A stretch of DNA of 64,000 bases from Alphaproteobacteria bacterium (lineage in GTDB: Bacteria; Pseudomonadota; Alphaproteobacteria; Sphingomonadales; Emcibacteraceae), in contig JAUIDN010000005.1 of NCBI GenBank assembly GCA_030428615.1, positions 90,916 to 154,915 of the forward strand, given 5' to 3'. The notes beneath the pieces were generated by a model, which was not told the DNA's origin, did no database searches, and worked only from the letters and a program-made list of their open reading frames with translations. Position numbers and translations under genes: made by a program. Each line of letters begins with the position of its first letter. Position 1 is the first letter of the stretch. Positions 46,818-57,480 of this stretch are shown piece by piece.

Positions 46818-49800
46818 TTAATTTCCGGCGAGAATTATTCTATCCCGCTTACTAAAATAGATCCTGTTAAAGTCAGCAACCGGACCAGAAAGAATAGCCT
46901 GATATTCCGGCCTCAATGCTTGCCAACGCGCGTCAACATCTTCAAACCGCTGCACCATTCTTTGATTCATCGGCGGCACAATACTGTCGACAACGCGGTA
47001 GATGTCCTGAAGATCAGCAAACACCATATCCGGCCAGTTCAGCGTATCCTGAAAATAAGTCCGGTCGACACTGACCACTTTTGCTTCCCACGCATCAACA
47101 GCATCAACGATATCCTGCGCCATTTTTTTCAGTTCTTCATCATTGCCCCCATCCGTGGTTTGGGCCTTCGCCTGTTTTCTTATATCCCGTGCTGTTTTCA
47201 GGCTATCCGTCAAATCACGAAGGGATGCATCAATCCTGTCTGTAAGACCATATTTTTCCATCAGTTGCGTATTTGTAACTTCAATACGCGGATCATATTT
47301 CACGGTTAACGGCTGCTCCATCACTTCACCGTCAAAACTTACGCGGACGGTGTAATCACCCGGGCGTTGTTTTGCCCCATCCGTAATGTTATCACCACCG
47401 CCGGAAAGAACATAAAGGTCCTTGATTTCAGAATAATTCTCACCTCTGAAATCCCAGGTTGCTTTATTCAGCCCTTTATTTGCCGGCAAATGATAGGCGC
47501 TGGCCGAACCACCACCATCATGTCCGGTTTTTTCATCACTGGTCAATGTGCGAGCAACATTTCCATCAACATCAAGGATTTCCATTTTAACGGTCTTTTC
47601 CTTTAAGTCCGGCTCTTCACCCAGCGTATAGTAAATCACAGCCTGAAGGGTCATATTGCCGACCCGCGCGTCATAGGCCACTTCAGGTTTATAGAGGTAT
47701 ATTTTATCCTCATCACGGTCTTCCGCGCCTTGCCTGAGCGGCGACAAATCATCAAGCACCCAAAAGGATCGCCCCTGCGTTGAAATCGCTAGATCCGCAC
47801 CCTTTACCTGTATATCGGTGACCGGCACGACCGGCAGATTGCGCTGGAATAATTGCCAATTGGCACCGCCGTCAAGTGAAATATAAAGACCCGTTTCGGT
47901 GCCGGCATATAGCATATCCTTGCGAACCGGATCTTCACGAACAACACGGACAAACGCACCTTCCGGAATGCCTTTGGTAATCTTCCGCCAGCTTCGGCCA
48001 TTATTGGTCGTTTTAAAAATATAGGGGCGATGATCATCATATTTGTACCGGGGAGCCGCAACATAAACGGTGTTGGGGTCATGCGGCGATATTTCAATTG
48101 AATTGATCATTCCGTCATTGTCACCGTTTGGCGTTACTTCTTCCCAGGTCGCACCGCCATCTTCCGTTTTGGAAAGCATCCCGTCATCGGAACCAGCCCA
48201 TATCACGTTTGGATCGTAAGGGCTTTCAGTGACCGCAAGAAGCGCATTATAGCTGTCGGTAATTTCGCGGGTAATGGTGTCGGGATGGGCTTGCTGATAT
48301 TCTTCCTGATCACGTGTAAGGTCCGGGCTGATATCTTCCCATGTCACGCCGCGGTCTGATGATTTATGAATAACATTACTGGCATGATAGATTACTTTAG
48401 GGTCATGCATTGATACAAGGACCGGCGCATTCCATTTCCAGCGATAACGTCGTTGGTTGGGGTTAACACCAAAACCAAGTTCGCGGTATGGTTCCACATT
48501 TCTGCGAATGCCCGTTTCACTGTCAAATTCATTTAACTGACCAAGATAACATCCCCCATACATATAACGCGGGTTATCCCGGTCCATGGCGACATGTGCA
48601 TTTTCACACCCCGCGACCGCGATATAGGCATTTTCACTCATATCACCGGACACTCCCTTACTGGCAATGCCAACGGATGAATTATCCTGCTGGCCACTGA
48701 ACATACGGTAAGGGAATTTGTTATCCGTGTTGACACGGTAAAACTGCGCGGTCGGCTGATTATGGATACTTGACCATGTTTTGCCGCCGTCGAATGTTAT
48801 CGTTGCACCCCCGTCATTCGCATTAATCTGGTTTAAACTGTTATCCGGGTTAATCCAGTGACCATGATGATCGCCGTGGGGCGTTGTAATCCGCGACCAC
48901 GTCTTCCCGCCATCCGTTGATTTCATCAACGGCGCATTAAGCGAATAAACCGTATCCGCATTATTGGGATCCGCATAAAGATGCATATAATACCATGACC
49001 GGGAAACCAGTTGACGGTTATCGCTCACCTGTTCCCAGTTTTTGCCGCCGTCCACGGATTTATAAAGCCCGCTATTTTCACCGGTCCGTTCGTCATCCCC
49101 TGCTTCAATTAACGCATAAACCAGTTCATCCTGGGCCGCGGAAGGGGCAATCGCCATTTTACCCAAATAATCCGGAAGCCCTTCATTGATTTTTTCCCAT
49201 GTTTCACCGGCGTCCATCGATTTGTAAAGACCACTACCCGGTCCACCGCTTCGCATGCCCCACGGGTTACGGTCCTGATCCCAGAGGGAGGCATAAATGA
49301 TACGCGGATTATTTGGGTCGAGTTTCATATCAACCGCCCCGCTGGTTTCATTGGAAAAAAGTTTTCTCTCCCATGTTTCTCCGCCGTCCGTGGTTTTATA
49401 AATACCGCGTGTTTCCGTCGGCTCCCACGGGCTGCCCTGAACCGCAACCAATATTGTATCCGGGTCGCCCGGGTAAACCTTCACCGAAGAAATCTGCCGC
49501 GCATCCTTAAGACCAATATGTTTCCATGTTTTCGCCGCATCCGTTGACAGATAGACACCATCACCATAGCTTGATGCCACATGGCGATACGGGCTTTCGC
49601 CCATCCCGACAACCACCACATTCGGATCGGTTGGCGACACATCAACCGACCCCACGGACGCCGTACCAAAATACCCGTCCGATACATTTTCCCATGTATT
49701 ACCTGCGTTCACCGTCTTCCACACACCACCCATTGATCCCATATAATAGGTCTGATTATCACCAATCACCCCAACAACCGTTGTCACGCGGCCGCCACGG

Positions 49801-49943
49801 TATGGTCCGACTTCGCGGTATTCCAATCCTTTAAGGTTATCTTCGTTAATAATACCGTCAACGGCATTGGCCGGCGCTGCGCTTAAGCCCACACCAACAA
49901 CACCGGCCATACAATAAGTTAGCAAAGCGGATTTGATCCCCAT
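46818..49943 (-). CDS. Large exported BNR/VPS10-sortilin-like beta-propeller protein
   Basis: Signal peptide; many Asp-box/BNR repeats (STDAAKTWKHIGL, TTDGGETWERKL, SMDAGETWEKI, SVDGGKNWEQV, KTEDGGATWEEV, SLDGGANWQLF). Confidence 0.88.
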   Translation of the reverse strand: MGIKSALLTYCMAGVVGVGLSAAPANAVDGIINEDNLKGLEYREVGPYRGGRVTTVVGVIGDNQTYYMGSMGGVWKTVNAGNTWENVSDGYFGTASVGSVDVSPTDPNVVVVGMGESPYRHVASSYGDGVYLSTDAAKTWKHIGLKDARQISSVKVYPGDPDTILVAVQGSPWEPTETRGIYKTTDGGETWERKLFSNETSGAVDMKLDPNNPRIIYASLWDQDRNPWGMRSGGPGSGLYKSMDAGETWEKINEGLPDYLGKMAIAPSAAQDELVYALIEAGDDERTGENSGLYKSVDGGKNWEQVSDNRQLVSRSWYYMHLYADPNNADTVYSLNAPLMKSTDGGKTWSRITTPHGDHHGHWINPDNSLNQINANDGGATITFDGGKTWSSIHNQPTAQFYRVNTDNKFPYRMFSGQQDNSSVGIASKGVSGDMSENAYIAVAGCENAHVAMDRDNPRYMYGGCYLGQLNEFDSETGIRRNVEPYRELGFGVNPNQRRYRWKWNAPVLVSMHDPKVIYHASNVIHKSSDRGVTWEDISPDLTRDQEEYQQAHPDTITREITDSYNALLAVTESPYDPNVIWAGSDDGMLSKTEDGGATWEEVTPNGDNDGMINSIEISPHDPNTVYVAAPRYKYDDHRPYIFKTTNNGRSWRKITKGIPEGAFVRVVREDPVRKDMLYAGTETGLYISLDGGANWQLFQRNLPVVPVTDIQVKGADLAISTQGRSFWVLDDLSPLRQGAEDRDEDKIYLYKPEVAYDARVGNMTLQAVIYYTLGEEPDLKEKTVKMEILDVDGNVARTLTSDEKTGHDGGGSASAYHLPANKGLNKATWDFRGENYSEIKDLYVLSGGGDNITDGAKQRPGDYTVRVSFDGEVMEQPLTVKYDPRIEVTNTQLMEKYGLTDRIDASLRDLTDSLKTARDIRKQAKAQTTDGGNDEELKKMAQDIVDAVDAWEAKVVSVDRTYFQDTLNWPDMVFADLQDIYRVVDSIVPPMNQRMVQRFEDVDARWQALRPEYQAILSGPVADFNRIYFSKRDRIILAGN

Positions 49944-49987
49944 TTTATTCTCCCGATTTTTTTATTTATTGATTCTTGTTTTTAAGC

Positions 49988-51223
49988 TTACAGCGTCACT
50001 TTTGGTCTGACAATTGTATTCGCAATAAGAAGTCCCGCAGAAATAACCAAGGCCACAATGAACATCTGTAAAAATTGATCAATACCCCGGTCACTTTCGC
50101 CGCCTGCAGCAATAAGAAGCCCCTGAAAACCCACAGAACCGGACACCATAACCGTTATAGCCGGAACCAGAACAATTGAAGTCGGCCGGTTAAATTTTCG
50201 TGCCCAAAGATTTCCATATATATTGGCCGTAATCGCACCCATCAGTGTCCCCAGATATTGAATATCAAAGCTGTTACCAAAAATCACACCGAAATAGGAG
50301 ACAAGACAACATAAAATCACCCAGGGAAAATCACGGATCAATGACTGATACGCAATTCCAAGACCGATGAAAAGCAGTGGCAGAAACATCCATACGCCCA
50401 AACTTTCACTGGGGACGGGGTCAATCGGGTTGCCACGGATAAGGATATCAATGGTCGCAAGCCCGAACCAGGCGCCAAAAAACTGTTTCAGCAAATACAT
50501 AACCCCCGCAATCAGATTTGCACTGCCGGAAACCACATGATCGCTCACAATTTCAACGATACCCGCGCTCACCGTAAAGCCCGGAATAATACTGATAATG
50601 GATGCAAGAACCACAACCGAAACATTGATTTCCGGCAGGAATATTTTTAAAATCGCCGCCAGCACACCGATCAGGTAAGCACTCGAAAAGGGCAGTAGTT
50701 CAAGAATTCGCCCGCCGATATCATGGGCAAAATAAACATTTACATAAACCAGTAACGATAAAGCGCCGGAAAGCCATACATCTAAAAGATTTCCCGACAT
50801 AAGGCCCGCGAAACCGACACCGACAAACATAAACCCTACGGCCTTCGCTGCGGGCCCCCAGGGGTTTGGCAGGGCTTCAATTTCTTCCAGCAGATCATAT
50901 GCATCATGAAGGGAAATGTTGCCGTCAACCACCGCTTCCACAAGTTCACCGACCCGCGCCAGCTTCGCCATGTTGAAGCTGCCTTTTTCAACACGCTCCA
51001 CATGAATAATCTGATCCATTTTGTCGTCTTTCCAGAACGCATACATGATTTCCGCGCGCGTTGACCGAAAGACGCCATGATAGCCTAGAGCTTCAATTAC
51101 TTGTGTCAGATAGCTTTCAAGACGGGCCGCCGATGGCCCATAACCATGCGCGATAACACCGAGCTTTATGATAAAGCGACGGGCAACACTGTATTTCACC
51201 AAATGTTCATCATGGTCTGGCAT
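49988..51223 (-). CDS. Threonine/serine exporter family protein (ThrE: fused DUF1212/DUF3815)
   Basis: KLGVIAHGYGPSAARLESYL; PNPWGPAAKAVGF; polytopic profile with IPGFTVSAGIVEI. Confidence 0.8.
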   Translation of the reverse strand: MPDHDEHLVKYSVARRFIIKLGVIAHGYGPSAARLESYLTQVIEALGYHGVFRSTRAEIMYAFWKDDKMDQIIHVERVEKGSFNMAKLARVGELVEAVVDGNISLHDAYDLLEEIEALPNPWGPAAKAVGFMFVGVGFAGLMSGNLLDVWLSGALSLLVYVNVYFAHDIGGRILELLPFSSAYLIGVLAAILKIFLPEINVSVVVLASIISIIPGFTVSAGIVEIVSDHVVSGSANLIAGVMYLLKQFFGAWFGLATIDILIRGNPIDPVPSESLGVWMFLPLLFIGLGIAYQSLIRDFPWVILCCLVSYFGVIFGNSFDIQYLGTLMGAITANIYGNLWARKFNRPTSIVLVPAITVMVSGSVGFQGLLIAAGGESDRGIDQFLQMFIVALVISAGLLIANTIVRPKVTL

Positions 51224-51431
51224 CGGTTTAAACTCTTTAATTTAAAAGTCGAAAACACGTTATGTAATTTTGACAATAAAGCAAATGAATATTATTAAAA
51301 GTCTGCTCTGCAAATTTTGATTACTCCATTCGAATTAACGGATTATTCTTGAAACAGCGCAAACAAAGCCCTACATAAAGAATATTACAATATGATGACA
51401 TCAATAATCATGACTGGACGATAATATTACA

Positions 51432-52433
51432 ATGTCTATTCCATTAAGCGCTGGTGACACGAAGCCGAAAACCGATCTCTTAAGCGAAATTGAGAGACTT
51501 CGAAAAGAAAAGAATGCGGTAATTCTTGCTCATTATTATCAGGATCCAGAAATTCAGGATTTAGCTGATTTTGTTGGTGACAGCCTTGACCTTTCAAGAA
51601 AGGCGGCAGCAACAGACGCTGATGTGATTGTTTTTTGTGGCGTGCGTTTCATGGCGGAAGTAGCCAAAATTCTAAGCCCGGAAAAAACAGTTGTGCTGCC
51701 GGATATGGAAGCGGGCTGTTCACTGGAAGACAGCTGCCCACCGGATGATTTTGCCAAATTCCGCGCGGAATATCCAGATCATATTTGTCTGACATATATT
51801 AACTGTTCCGCGGCGGTCAAAGCACAGTCAGATATTATCGTCACTTCATCAAATGCAGAATATATCCTGAACCAGCTTCCTGAAAATCAGAAGATAATGA
51901 TGGCACCGGATCGTCACTTGGGGGCTTATCTTTCAAAAAAAACCGGCCGTGAAATGGTGTTCTGGCCCGGTAGCTGCATCGTTCATGAACGCTTCTCGGA
52001 AAAAGAACTGATAAAATTGAAAACGGAATATCCGGAGGCACCCGTGACTGCGCACCCCGAATGCCCGGAACATATTTTACGGCACGCTGACCATGTGGGC
52101 TCAACGTCATCAATTCTTAAATTCGTGCTTGAAAATCAGGCGGACACTTTCCTTGTGGCAACTGAGCCCGGCATTCTCCATCAAATGCAGAAAAGAGCCC
52201 CTCATAAAACATTTATCGGCGCACCGGGCGCAGATGGAAATTGTAACTGCAATCAATGCCCGTACATGGCACTTAACACGCTTGAAAAACTTTATAATTG
52301 TCTTAATACGCTTGGCCCGACAATAGAAGTTGATGAAGTAACCCGCATCAAGGCACTTGCGCCGCTTAATAAAATGCTGGAAATGTCACCGGCGCAAGCG
52401 CCGACACCGCCCAAATCCGGGCGGGCCTTTTAA
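51432..52433 (+). CDS. nadA: Quinolinate synthase NadA
   Basis: AVILAHYYQDPEIQDLADFVGDSLDLS, VFCGVRFMAEVAKIL, GCSLEDSCP, HPECPEHI, NCNCNQCPYMALNTLE. Confidence 0.97.
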   Translation: MSIPLSAGDTKPKTDLLSEIERLRKEKNAVILAHYYQDPEIQDLADFVGDSLDLSRKAAATDADVIVFCGVRFMAEVAKILSPEKTVVLPDMEAGCSLEDSCPPDDFAKFRAEYPDHICLTYINCSAAVKAQSDIIVTSSNAEYILNQLPENQKIMMAPDRHLGAYLSKKTGREMVFWPGSCIVHERFSEKELIKLKTEYPEAPVTAHPECPEHILRHADHVGSTSSILKFVLENQADTFLVATEPGILHQMQKRAPHKTFIGAPGADGNCNCNQCPYMALNTLEKLYNCLNTLGPTIEVDEVTRIKALAPLNKMLEMSPAQAPTPPKSGRAF

Positions 52434-52434
52434 T

Positions 52435-53280
52435 ATGCCGCTTTATAAAGAAGAACTAAGGTATTTTGTCCGCGCCGTCCTTGACGAAGATGTGGGAAAC
52501 GGGGACTTAACAACGCAGGCAACAATACCGGTTGATGCAGTATTAAGTGCCGAAATGAATGCGCGAGAACCAATGGTCATCGCCGGCGTCGATATCGCCG
52601 CCAAAATTATTCAAACAGTCGATAGTGCCATTGATATTAATATCCGTGTGCAGGACGGGACGGAAATCGCATCAGGAAACACCATCCTGAAGCTTGACGG
52701 CAATGCCCGTAACATCCTGACGGTCGAACGTTCTGCGCTAAATGTTATTCAGCACTTAAGCGGCATTTCAACCCTTACCCGGAAATATGTAAAACAAATT
52801 GAACATACGGATTGCAAACTGCTGGATACCCGGAAAACCATTCCTTTATACCGAAAGCTGGCCAAATATGCCTCCCGACTGGGAGGAGCCGAAAACCATC
52901 GGATGCGCCTCGATGACGGGATATTAATAAAAGATAATCATATCGCCAGCGTCGGATCCGTGAAGGCCGCAGTAAAAGCAGCAAGAAATTTTGGCACCTC
53001 CGCCAGCACAATCGGAATTACCGTCGAATGCGATACGCTACTACAAGCACAAGAAGCCGTAGACGCCGGCGCAGACAGACTTCTGCTTGATAACATGTCA
53101 CTTGATCTGCTGAAAGAAGCCGTCACCAAATATAAAGGCCGTGTGAAACTGGAAGCTTCAGGTGGCGTGACCATCGACACCATAAAAGCCATTGCGGAAA
53201 CGGGCGTTGATTATGTTTCTGTAGGGCGGATCACGCAATCCGCACCTGCTGTTGATATTGGGCTTGATTATATACGTTAA
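52435..53280 (+). CDS. nadC: Nicotinate-nucleotide pyrophosphorylase NadC
   Basis: LDEDVGNGDLTTQATIP, ERSALNVIQHLSGISTLT, DTRKTIPLYRKLAKYASRLGGAENHRMRLDDGILIKDNH, EASGGVTIDTIKAIAETGVDYVSVG; start placed at ATG 52435. Confidence 0.97.
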   Translation: MPLYKEELRYFVRAVLDEDVGNGDLTTQATIPVDAVLSAEMNAREPMVIAGVDIAAKIIQTVDSAIDINIRVQDGTEIASGNTILKLDGNARNILTVERSALNVIQHLSGISTLTRKYVKQIEHTDCKLLDTRKTIPLYRKLAKYASRLGGAENHRMRLDDGILIKDNHIASVGSVKAAVKAARNFGTSASTIGITVECDTLLQAQEAVDAGADRLLLDNMSLDLLKEAVTKYKGRVKLEASGGVTIDTIKAIAETGVDYVSVGRITQSAPAVDIGLDYIR

Positions 53281-53364
53281 GCTGGCATACTCACCTCAAT
53301 TTCAAACTGCATTTGCCAGAGTTTGAATTAACACATCCGAATATTTAAAAGGTGGGGGCATCCC

Positions 53365-54267
53365 ATGACACTCGCTCAATCAAACTTGCTCCTGCTTGGC
53401 ACCGCCGCACTTTGGGGTGGTAGTTTCGTTTTCCAGAAAAACGCTATGGATACCATGGACCCGTTCATTTTTAATGCGATGCGGTTCTTTCTCGCCGGTA
53501 TTTGCTTGATGCCGATCCGGTATTTTCGTCGTGGAAATATTTCAATCATGAAGGGGTCCGATAAAAGACACATGTTAATCGGCAGCTTCCTGGCTGGTGC
53601 GGTTATGTACTGCGCAGTTGCCTTTCAGCAAATTGGCATAAAATTCACCACCGTATCAAACACCGGCTTTATTACCGGTCTTTACATTGTGTTCGTGCCG
53701 ATGATCGGAATTTTTATCGGTCACAAATATAATTACAAAATCTGGCTGGCAATCCTGATCGCCTGTAGCGGGCTCTATCTTCTCTCGGGAATGGAGGGGT
53801 TTTATATGCAGCAAGGGGATCTGTTTATTTTAATCAGCGCTTTTTTCTGGGGAGCTCATTTGATTATTATCGATCATATTTCCCATCGTCACCACCCGAT
53901 TGCCTTCGCGATAAGACAGTTTTTCGTTTGTGGAATATTAAGTGTGCTATCAGCGATCATTATGGATGAACGGCTGTTAATCACGTCAGGCGTTGAATGG
54001 TTTTATATTTTTATGAGCGGCGCCATTGCCATCGCAATCGGGTACACGATACAGATTTACGGGCAAAAAGTTACGCCCCCTTCACAAACGGCGCTTATTT
54101 TCAGTACCGAAGCGGTATTTGCCGCCGTTGCGGGGTATTTCTTCCTCAACGAAACATTGGGTACTAAAGCCTTCATCGGATGCGCATTGATGTTAGGTGG
54201 TTCTTTAATGGCGCAATTTTACCCGCCCCTTAACCACAGAAGCACAGAACCAAAATCATTACCCTAA
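53365..54267 (+). CDS. DMT superfamily (EamA) transporter
   Basis: AALWGGSFVFQKNAM, TGLYIVFVPMIGIF and 10-TM hydrophobic pattern. Confidence 0.88.
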   Translation: MTLAQSNLLLLGTAALWGGSFVFQKNAMDTMDPFIFNAMRFFLAGICLMPIRYFRRGNISIMKGSDKRHMLIGSFLAGAVMYCAVAFQQIGIKFTTVSNTGFITGLYIVFVPMIGIFIGHKYNYKIWLAILIACSGLYLLSGMEGFYMQQGDLFILISAFFWGAHLIIIDHISHRHHPIAFAIRQFFVCGILSVLSAIIMDERLLITSGVEWFYIFMSGAIAIAIGYTIQIYGQKVTPPSQTALIFSTEAVFAAVAGYFFLNETLGTKAFIGCALMLGGSLMAQFYPPLNHRSTEPKSLP

Positions 54268-54275
54268 ATTATGGA

Positions 54276-55022
54276 TTAGACGTGTTGACCGCCATTAACG
54301 TGTATTTCAGCACCCGTTACGTAATCCGACATTTCAGTGCATAAATAATAAATTGTCTTCGCAACCTCTTCCGGTTTTCCGAGACGGCGCATCGGGATAT
54401 CTTCGATAAGATCCTCTGTGCCTGGTGACAGGATTGACGTGTCAATCTCTCCCGGGGCAATGGCATTCACGCGAATACCATCCGGCCCAAAATCAGCGGC
54501 CATTTCACGGGTCAGCGACGCCAGTGCCGCTTTTGATGTTGCGTAAGCAGAGCCCGCAAACGGATGCACCCTGCCACCGGCAATTGATGTCACATTCACG
54601 ATAGCGCCGCGGGCAATGGCCAGTTCGTCATGAAGACCGCGGGCTAAAAGAATGGGTGCAAAGAAATTAACCTCGAATACATGTTTCCAGTCTTCCTCCG
54701 TTGTGTTTTGGGTATTTAGCCTCTCCCCATTCTCCCCCTTTGGAGAAACACCGGCATTATTCACCAATGCATTAAGCGGCCCACCACCAAGGCGTTTTTT
54801 TATTTCCCTTATGCCCTCACTGCGACCTTCCGGATCACCCAAATCAATTTGCACATGATCTTCCGGTCCCGCTTCCCACGGACAATGTTCTGAGAAAGCA
54901 TGGCGCGAACAGGTAATCACCCGCCAACCCGCACTTGAAAATCGTTTTACGGTTGCGTGCCCGATACCACGACTGGCACCCGTTAAAACAATAGTCTTTT
55001 TGCTATTTGCCGTGTCAGACAT
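54276..55022 (-). CDS. SDR family oxidoreductase
   Basis: VLTGASRGIGHATVKRF, NNAGVSP, SAYATSKAALASL, INVNGGQHV. Confidence 0.9.
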   Translation of the reverse strand: MSDTANSKKTIVLTGASRGIGHATVKRFSSAGWRVITCSRHAFSEHCPWEAGPEDHVQIDLGDPEGRSEGIREIKKRLGGGPLNALVNNAGVSPKGENGERLNTQNTTEEDWKHVFEVNFFAPILLARGLHDELAIARGAIVNVTSIAGGRVHPFAGSAYATSKAALASLTREMAADFGPDGIRVNAIAPGEIDTSILSPGTEDLIEDIPMRRLGKPEEVAKTIYYLCTEMSDYVTGAEIHVNGGQHV

Positions 55023-55093
55023 TTTATTCTCATTAGTTAATAATGATTCTTAATACGTTTGAACAGTAACACAGATCGCTTAAGAGTAAATAA

Positions 55094-55450
55094 CTATTTT
55101 ACCAGCAACGCTTCAAGCTGCTCCTGGTCCTTCTTTGAAAAGCCTGCAAAATATTTACCCGTAACATCAATAATGGGGCGTTTAATCATCGCTTCATTTT
55201 CCACAAGCAGCGAAAGAAACCCCGTTTCATCGAGATTATCTTTAATATCATCCGGCAATTTACGCCATGTTGTCCCCCGCTTGTTCAGGACAAGCTCCGA
55301 CCCCAGTTCATCAACAAAGTTTTTTACCAGCGCTTCATCAATGCCGTCTTTCCGATAATCATGGAATTGATATTCAATTTCATGGTCCTTAAACCAGTTG
55401 AACGCCTTTTTCATTGTATCACAATTTTTAATACCGTAAATTTTTATCAT
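55094..55450 (-). CDS. ArsC/Spx family thioredoxin-fold protein (YffB-like)
   Basis: IYGIKNCDTMKKAFNWFKDHEIEYQFHDYRKDGI. Confidence 0.88.
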   Translation of the reverse strand: MIKIYGIKNCDTMKKAFNWFKDHEIEYQFHDYRKDGIDEALVKNFVDELGSELVLNKRGTTWRKLPDDIKDNLDETGFLSLLVENEAMIKRPIIDVTGKYFAGFSKKDQEQLEALLVK

Positions 55451-56372
55451 TTTCCCTCATTACTTCTATCGGATCCAAATGGATAAATATTTCGGCATTA
55501 GGATAAGCCTCCATGATTTTTTCTTCAACCTGATCGGATATTGTGTGTGCTTCATAAAGGCTGATGCCTTCCACCAATCCTAAATGAAATTGAATAAAAA
55601 TATTTAACCCCGATCTTCGGGTCCTTAATTCATGTATATCAACAACACGCGCATTGGAAATGGCGATCGCTTTAATGGTATCACGGTCCTCGTTACTCAT
55701 TTCCTTATCCATCAGAACATCTGTACTGGAATTGAATACTTCATAGGCACTGTACAGAAGATAAAATGCCGCAATGGCACCAAACACGGGATCAGCGTAC
55801 GTGACATCAAACCATCCTCCAAGCACAAGTGAAGCCACAACACCAAGATTGAGAAGAATATCACCGGAATAATGCATTTCATCTGCCGCAATAGCGACAG
55901 AACCCGTTTGGTTTTTGACATATTTTTGATAGGCGACGAGCAGTATTGTTAGCAAGATTGACACCAGAATAATGCCTATCCCAAGGTTCGCCTTTAAAAT
56001 TTTCTCAGGATGAAGGATTTTATCAACAACTTCATACAGCAGAAAGAACGATGTGGTGGTGATCACAAATGCCTGTAGAAGACCCGCAATGGCTTCCGCC
56101 TTGCCATGTCCAAACCGGTGATCTTCATCCGCAGGAACAAGGGAAAGCCGCACGGCCGCAAAAATAATGATCGACGACAGACTATCCATTACTGAATCAA
56201 GCAGTGTTCCAAATATCGCTACTGAGCCACTTTCTATATAACCCCATGTTTTCAAGGCAATAAGTGTAACAGCAACACTTACTGATGCAGAAGTGGCCCG
56301 TTTTAAAAGTATCTCCGCCTGCTTCTTGTCGATATTTTTATTCATTATGGATAGAGGGTTTTTGTATCCCAC
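55428..56372 (-). CDS. Cation diffusion facilitator family transporter (FieF-like)
   Basis: DSVMDSLSSIIIFAAVRLS, DEDHRFGHGKAEAIAGL, DEMHYSGDILLNLGV, FIHLDP. Confidence 0.92.
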   Translation of the reverse strand: MGYKNPLSIMNKNIDKKQAEILLKRATSASVSVAVTLIALKTWGYIESGSVAIFGTLLDSVMDSLSSIIIFAAVRLSLVPADEDHRFGHGKAEAIAGLLQAFVITTTSFFLLYEVVDKILHPEKILKANLGIGIILVSILLTILLVAYQKYVKNQTGSVAIAADEMHYSGDILLNLGVVASLVLGGWFDVTYADPVFGAIAAFYLLYSAYEVFNSSTDVLMDKEMSNEDRDTIKAIAISNARVVDIHELRTRRSGLNIFIQFHLGLVEGISLYEAHTISDQVEEKIMEAYPNAEIFIHLDPIEVMRENDKNLRY

Positions 56373-56920
56373 CCCCCACTATTGTTGCGAACATAAATAT
56401 GGCGATCATGAAGCCTGAATTTTCGGTCCTGCCAGAATTCTATTCGCCGCGGTTTTAATCTGAAGCCCGACCAGAAGTCCGGCCTTGGAATTTTTCCTAA
56501 TCCAAACTTTGATGTATATTTCAAAATTCGCGCTTCAAATTCAAACCTTCCTTCCATTGGCTGGCTTTGTTTTGAGGCCCACGCGCCGATTTGACTGTCT
56601 CTCGCGCGACTGGCGAAATAAGCATCCGCCTCTTCATCGCTCACCTGTTCGACTTCGCCCTCAATGCGAATTTGTCTGGCCATACTTTTCCAATGAAAAC
56701 AAAAGGCCATATTCGGGTTTTCCGCAATTTCCCGGCCCTTACGACTCGTAAGATTGGTGTAGAATGTAAAACCTTCAGGTCCGTGATCCTTAAGAAGTAC
56801 CATACGAACCGATGGCCGTCCCTGATCATCCACTGACGCAATTGACATGGCTTCGGCCATATCCTCCGATTTATGGGCTTCTTCAAACCATTCGGCAAAT
56901 CTTTCAAAAGGGTCTTCCAT
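56345..56920 (-). CDS. pdxH: Pyridoxamine 5'-phosphate oxidase
   Basis: PSVRMVLLKDHGPEGFTFYTNLTSRKGREIAENP, RQIRIEGEVEQV, DSQIGAWASKQSQPM, GFRLKPRRIEFWQ. Confidence 0.95.
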   Translation of the reverse strand: MEDPFERFAEWFEEAHKSEDMAEAMSIASVDDQGRPSVRMVLLKDHGPEGFTFYTNLTSRKGREIAENPNMAFCFHWKSMARQIRIEGEVEQVSDEEADAYFASRARDSQIGAWASKQSQPMEGRFEFEARILKYTSKFGLGKIPRPDFWSGFRLKPRRIEFWQDRKFRLHDRHIYVRNNSGGWDTKTLYP

Positions 56921-57008
56921 AACATCAAACCTTGTAACGCTTTATTTAATCATTATTTATATGCTAGATAATAGAGAAAATTTATTACTGAAGATAGAGG
57001 ATAATTCT

Positions 57009-57476
57009 GTGGTGAATGTAAAAAATTTGTCAAAAGTTGCTTTGACACTGGTCGTATCGTTGTCACTGATCTCTTGCACCAAAGAAGACAGCGGTACGTT
57101 ACTTGGCGCCGTAGGTGGTGCCCTTTTGGGTAGCGCTGTGACAAATGACAGTGGTGTAGGCATTGCTGTAGGAACATTGGCTGGTGCCTATATCGGCCGC
57201 GAAATCGGCCGGGACCTTGATGAGGCGGACCAGCAAAAAATGTACCAGACAACACAAAATGCGCTTGAAACCGGTGTCTCCGGTAACGCAGCACAGTGGT
57301 ATAATCCTGATAGCGGAAATAGCGGTAGCGTAACGCCCCAACCGGCTTATAATAACACGGATGGTCAATATTGTCGTGAATATCAGCAAACGGTAACAAT
57401 AGGCGGTGAAGCAGAAACAGCCTATGGCACAGCATGCCGCCAGCCCGATGGATCATGGAAAATAGTTAACAATTAA
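57009..57476 (+). CDS. Glycine-zipper 2TM / RT0821-type lipoprotein
   Basis: Lipobox SLSLISC; GAVGGALLGSAVTNDSGVGIAVGTLAGAYIGREIG; C-term CREYQQTVTIGGEAETAYGTACRQPDGSWKIV; likely GTG start near 57009/57012. Confidence 0.82.
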   Translation: MVNVKNLSKVALTLVVSLSLISCTKEDSGTLLGAVGGALLGSAVTNDSGVGIAVGTLAGAYIGREIGRDLDEADQQKMYQTTQNALETGVSGNAAQWYNPDSGNSGSVTPQPAYNNTDGQYCREYQQTVTIGGEAETAYGTACRQPDGSWKIVNN

Positions 57477-57480
57477 GAAT

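Noticed and set aside
47804-49834. Numerous antisense ORFs (60-100 aa) across the BNR-propeller gene
   Set aside because: Shadow frames of a long repetitive coding region; no start context or domain
56953-57456. Long antisense ORFs over the glycine-zipper lipoprotein
   Set aside because: Low-complexity, His/Arg-rich translation with no motif; the opposite strand encodes a convincing lipoprotein
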